A stretch of DNA of 64,000 nucleotides, from contig OX031062.1 of NCBI GenBank assembly GCA_943736015.1, positions 52,688,962-52,752,961 of the forward strand. The letters run 5' to 3'. Both the position numbers and the translations under genes were made by a program. Positions 63,314 through 64,000 of this stretch are shown here, in pieces. This DNA is from Tridacna crocea (Eukaryota > Mollusca > Bivalvia > Cardiida > Cardiidae). The notes beneath the pieces are model-generated. The model was given only the letters and a program-made list of their open reading frames with translations, had not been told where the DNA came from and searched no databases. How positions within the stretch are numbered: position 1 is the stretch's first letter; each line of letters starts with the position of its first letter.

Positions 63314-63538
63314 CCCATTACCACACAGTCCCTACTTTTGACGCCCCTGAGAAAGAAGCCTTTTGAAAACACTATGGGAAAAGGAGAAAATGCTGGTAAC
63401 CAGCATTTTCTCCTTTTCCCACAGTGTTTTCTACCCTTCCCAGAACAAATTTCTATTTTTTAGTCACCTTTATTTTGTTGTCTGCAAATGCTTTCAGTTT
63501 GGACCAGTCTAAAAATTTTTCGTATGGTAAAGAGTTTA
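63310..63538 (-). mobile_element. TTAA MITE, complete copy
   Basis: TTAA at the left (shared), TTTA at the right; perfect hairpin with GGTAACC. Tail-to-tail with its neighbour. Confidence 0.93.
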
Positions 63539-63655
63539 CCCCTTTTTTCACAGAGCATGTATCAAAACTTAATTGTACAATAAATGCGAGGTGTCATTAT
63601 TTACAATGTTTAATTTCGAAATAAGTCTCATTATATTTCGACAGGCCATACATAC

Positions 63656-63831
63656 AACGATAATTCGAACTGATTTAGGTTCATCCTAACTCGACTGTCG
63701 ACTTCACTTTTGTTAGAATCGTTACTGAATTGAATTGAAGAGGTGACTTTAAAAGGCAGACTGCCACAGAATTTGCTGTTTAAATCCATTCTTCTTGCGA
63801 AATTGTACCGATACACAGTCTGTTTCGTCAT
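63656..63831 (-). CDS. Weak candidate first exon on the minus strand
   Basis: ATG (MTKQTVYRYNFARR...) opens 58 codons to a good GTATGT donor on the minus strand. A GGCGTGG box lies upstream near 63877. No similarity is recognised and no second exon is found, so this may be chance. 63832-64000 shows nothing else. Confidence 0.22.
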
Positions 63832-64000
63832 GGTTTTGTAAGTAAAGCGAAATAAAAAAAACCGAAACATGAAATAGGCGTGGTTTATTTTTATATGACG
63901 AATATCAGAAAACTATTTGTTAAATCAATTTGCCACGTCTGAAAATGACCCCTCAATTGTGATTTTTCATTATGCAACTAAATCTAAGCAGCAGAAAAAA

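Noticed and set aside
1-64000. LTR, retroviral or other virus-like copies
   Set aside because: None recognised. The only long transposon frame is the Tc1-like transposase.

Overview
This is animal nuclear DNA: spliced genes with GT-AG introns, AT-rich, and dominated by small DNA transposons. A cysteine-rich lustrin-type secreted protein and Helitron-like elements with core repeats of about 150 bp point to a mollusc, most likely a bivalve. That is inference; no species can be named from the sequence alone. All confident host genes are on the plus strand.

Genes, left to right. (1) 475-7940: the last seven exons of MEST, an alpha/beta-hydrolase; the 5' half lies left of the window. (2) 12640-14324: a two-exon secreted von Willebrand factor type C (VWC) protein of 163 aa, resembling the C-terminal part of VWC2/VWC2L. 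(3) 15143-32529: a ten-exon coiled-coil protein of 401 aa that I cannot name; intron 7 holds two decayed copies of exon 7. (4) 40017-42494: the last two exons of an unrecognised gene, with a possible first exon at 35871. (5) 52985-55612: a three-exon, 84-aa secreted protein with one lustrin-type cysteine domain. Weak first-exon candidates lie at 59809 (+) and 63656-63831 (-).

Most of the rest is one MITE family of about 225-230 bp. Each full copy has TTAA at both ends, termini of the form CCCTTTACC...GGTAAAGGG, and a central near-perfect hairpin with about 33-bp arms. I find more than 80 complete, chimeric or decayed copies. The TTAA target and CCC termini suggest a piggyBac-like origin, and no matching transposase is present. 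Strand calls for these copies follow one convention: '+' means the arm reading AAATTGAAAGCATTTGCAGA is on the plus strand and to the left of the hairpin; '-' is the reverse.

Other mobile DNA: Helitron-like elements with 145-bp cores (9.9, 36.6, 44.3 and 54.9 kb) or 153-bp cores (3.7 and 40.6 kb), two of which sit inside MITE hairpins; two foldback elements with 5-bp target duplications and Transib-like termini (17.6 and 20.4 kb); two elements with 9-bp target duplications (22.8 and 49.4 kb); one apparently intact Tc1-like transposon (51.0-52.5 kb); tRNA-derived SINEs; and several small hairpin repeats. No LTR or other virus-like element was recognised.

The genes do not form an operon or a shared pathway. 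The link between them is that their introns have absorbed successive waves of small transposons, often nested or placed side by side at a shared TTAA.
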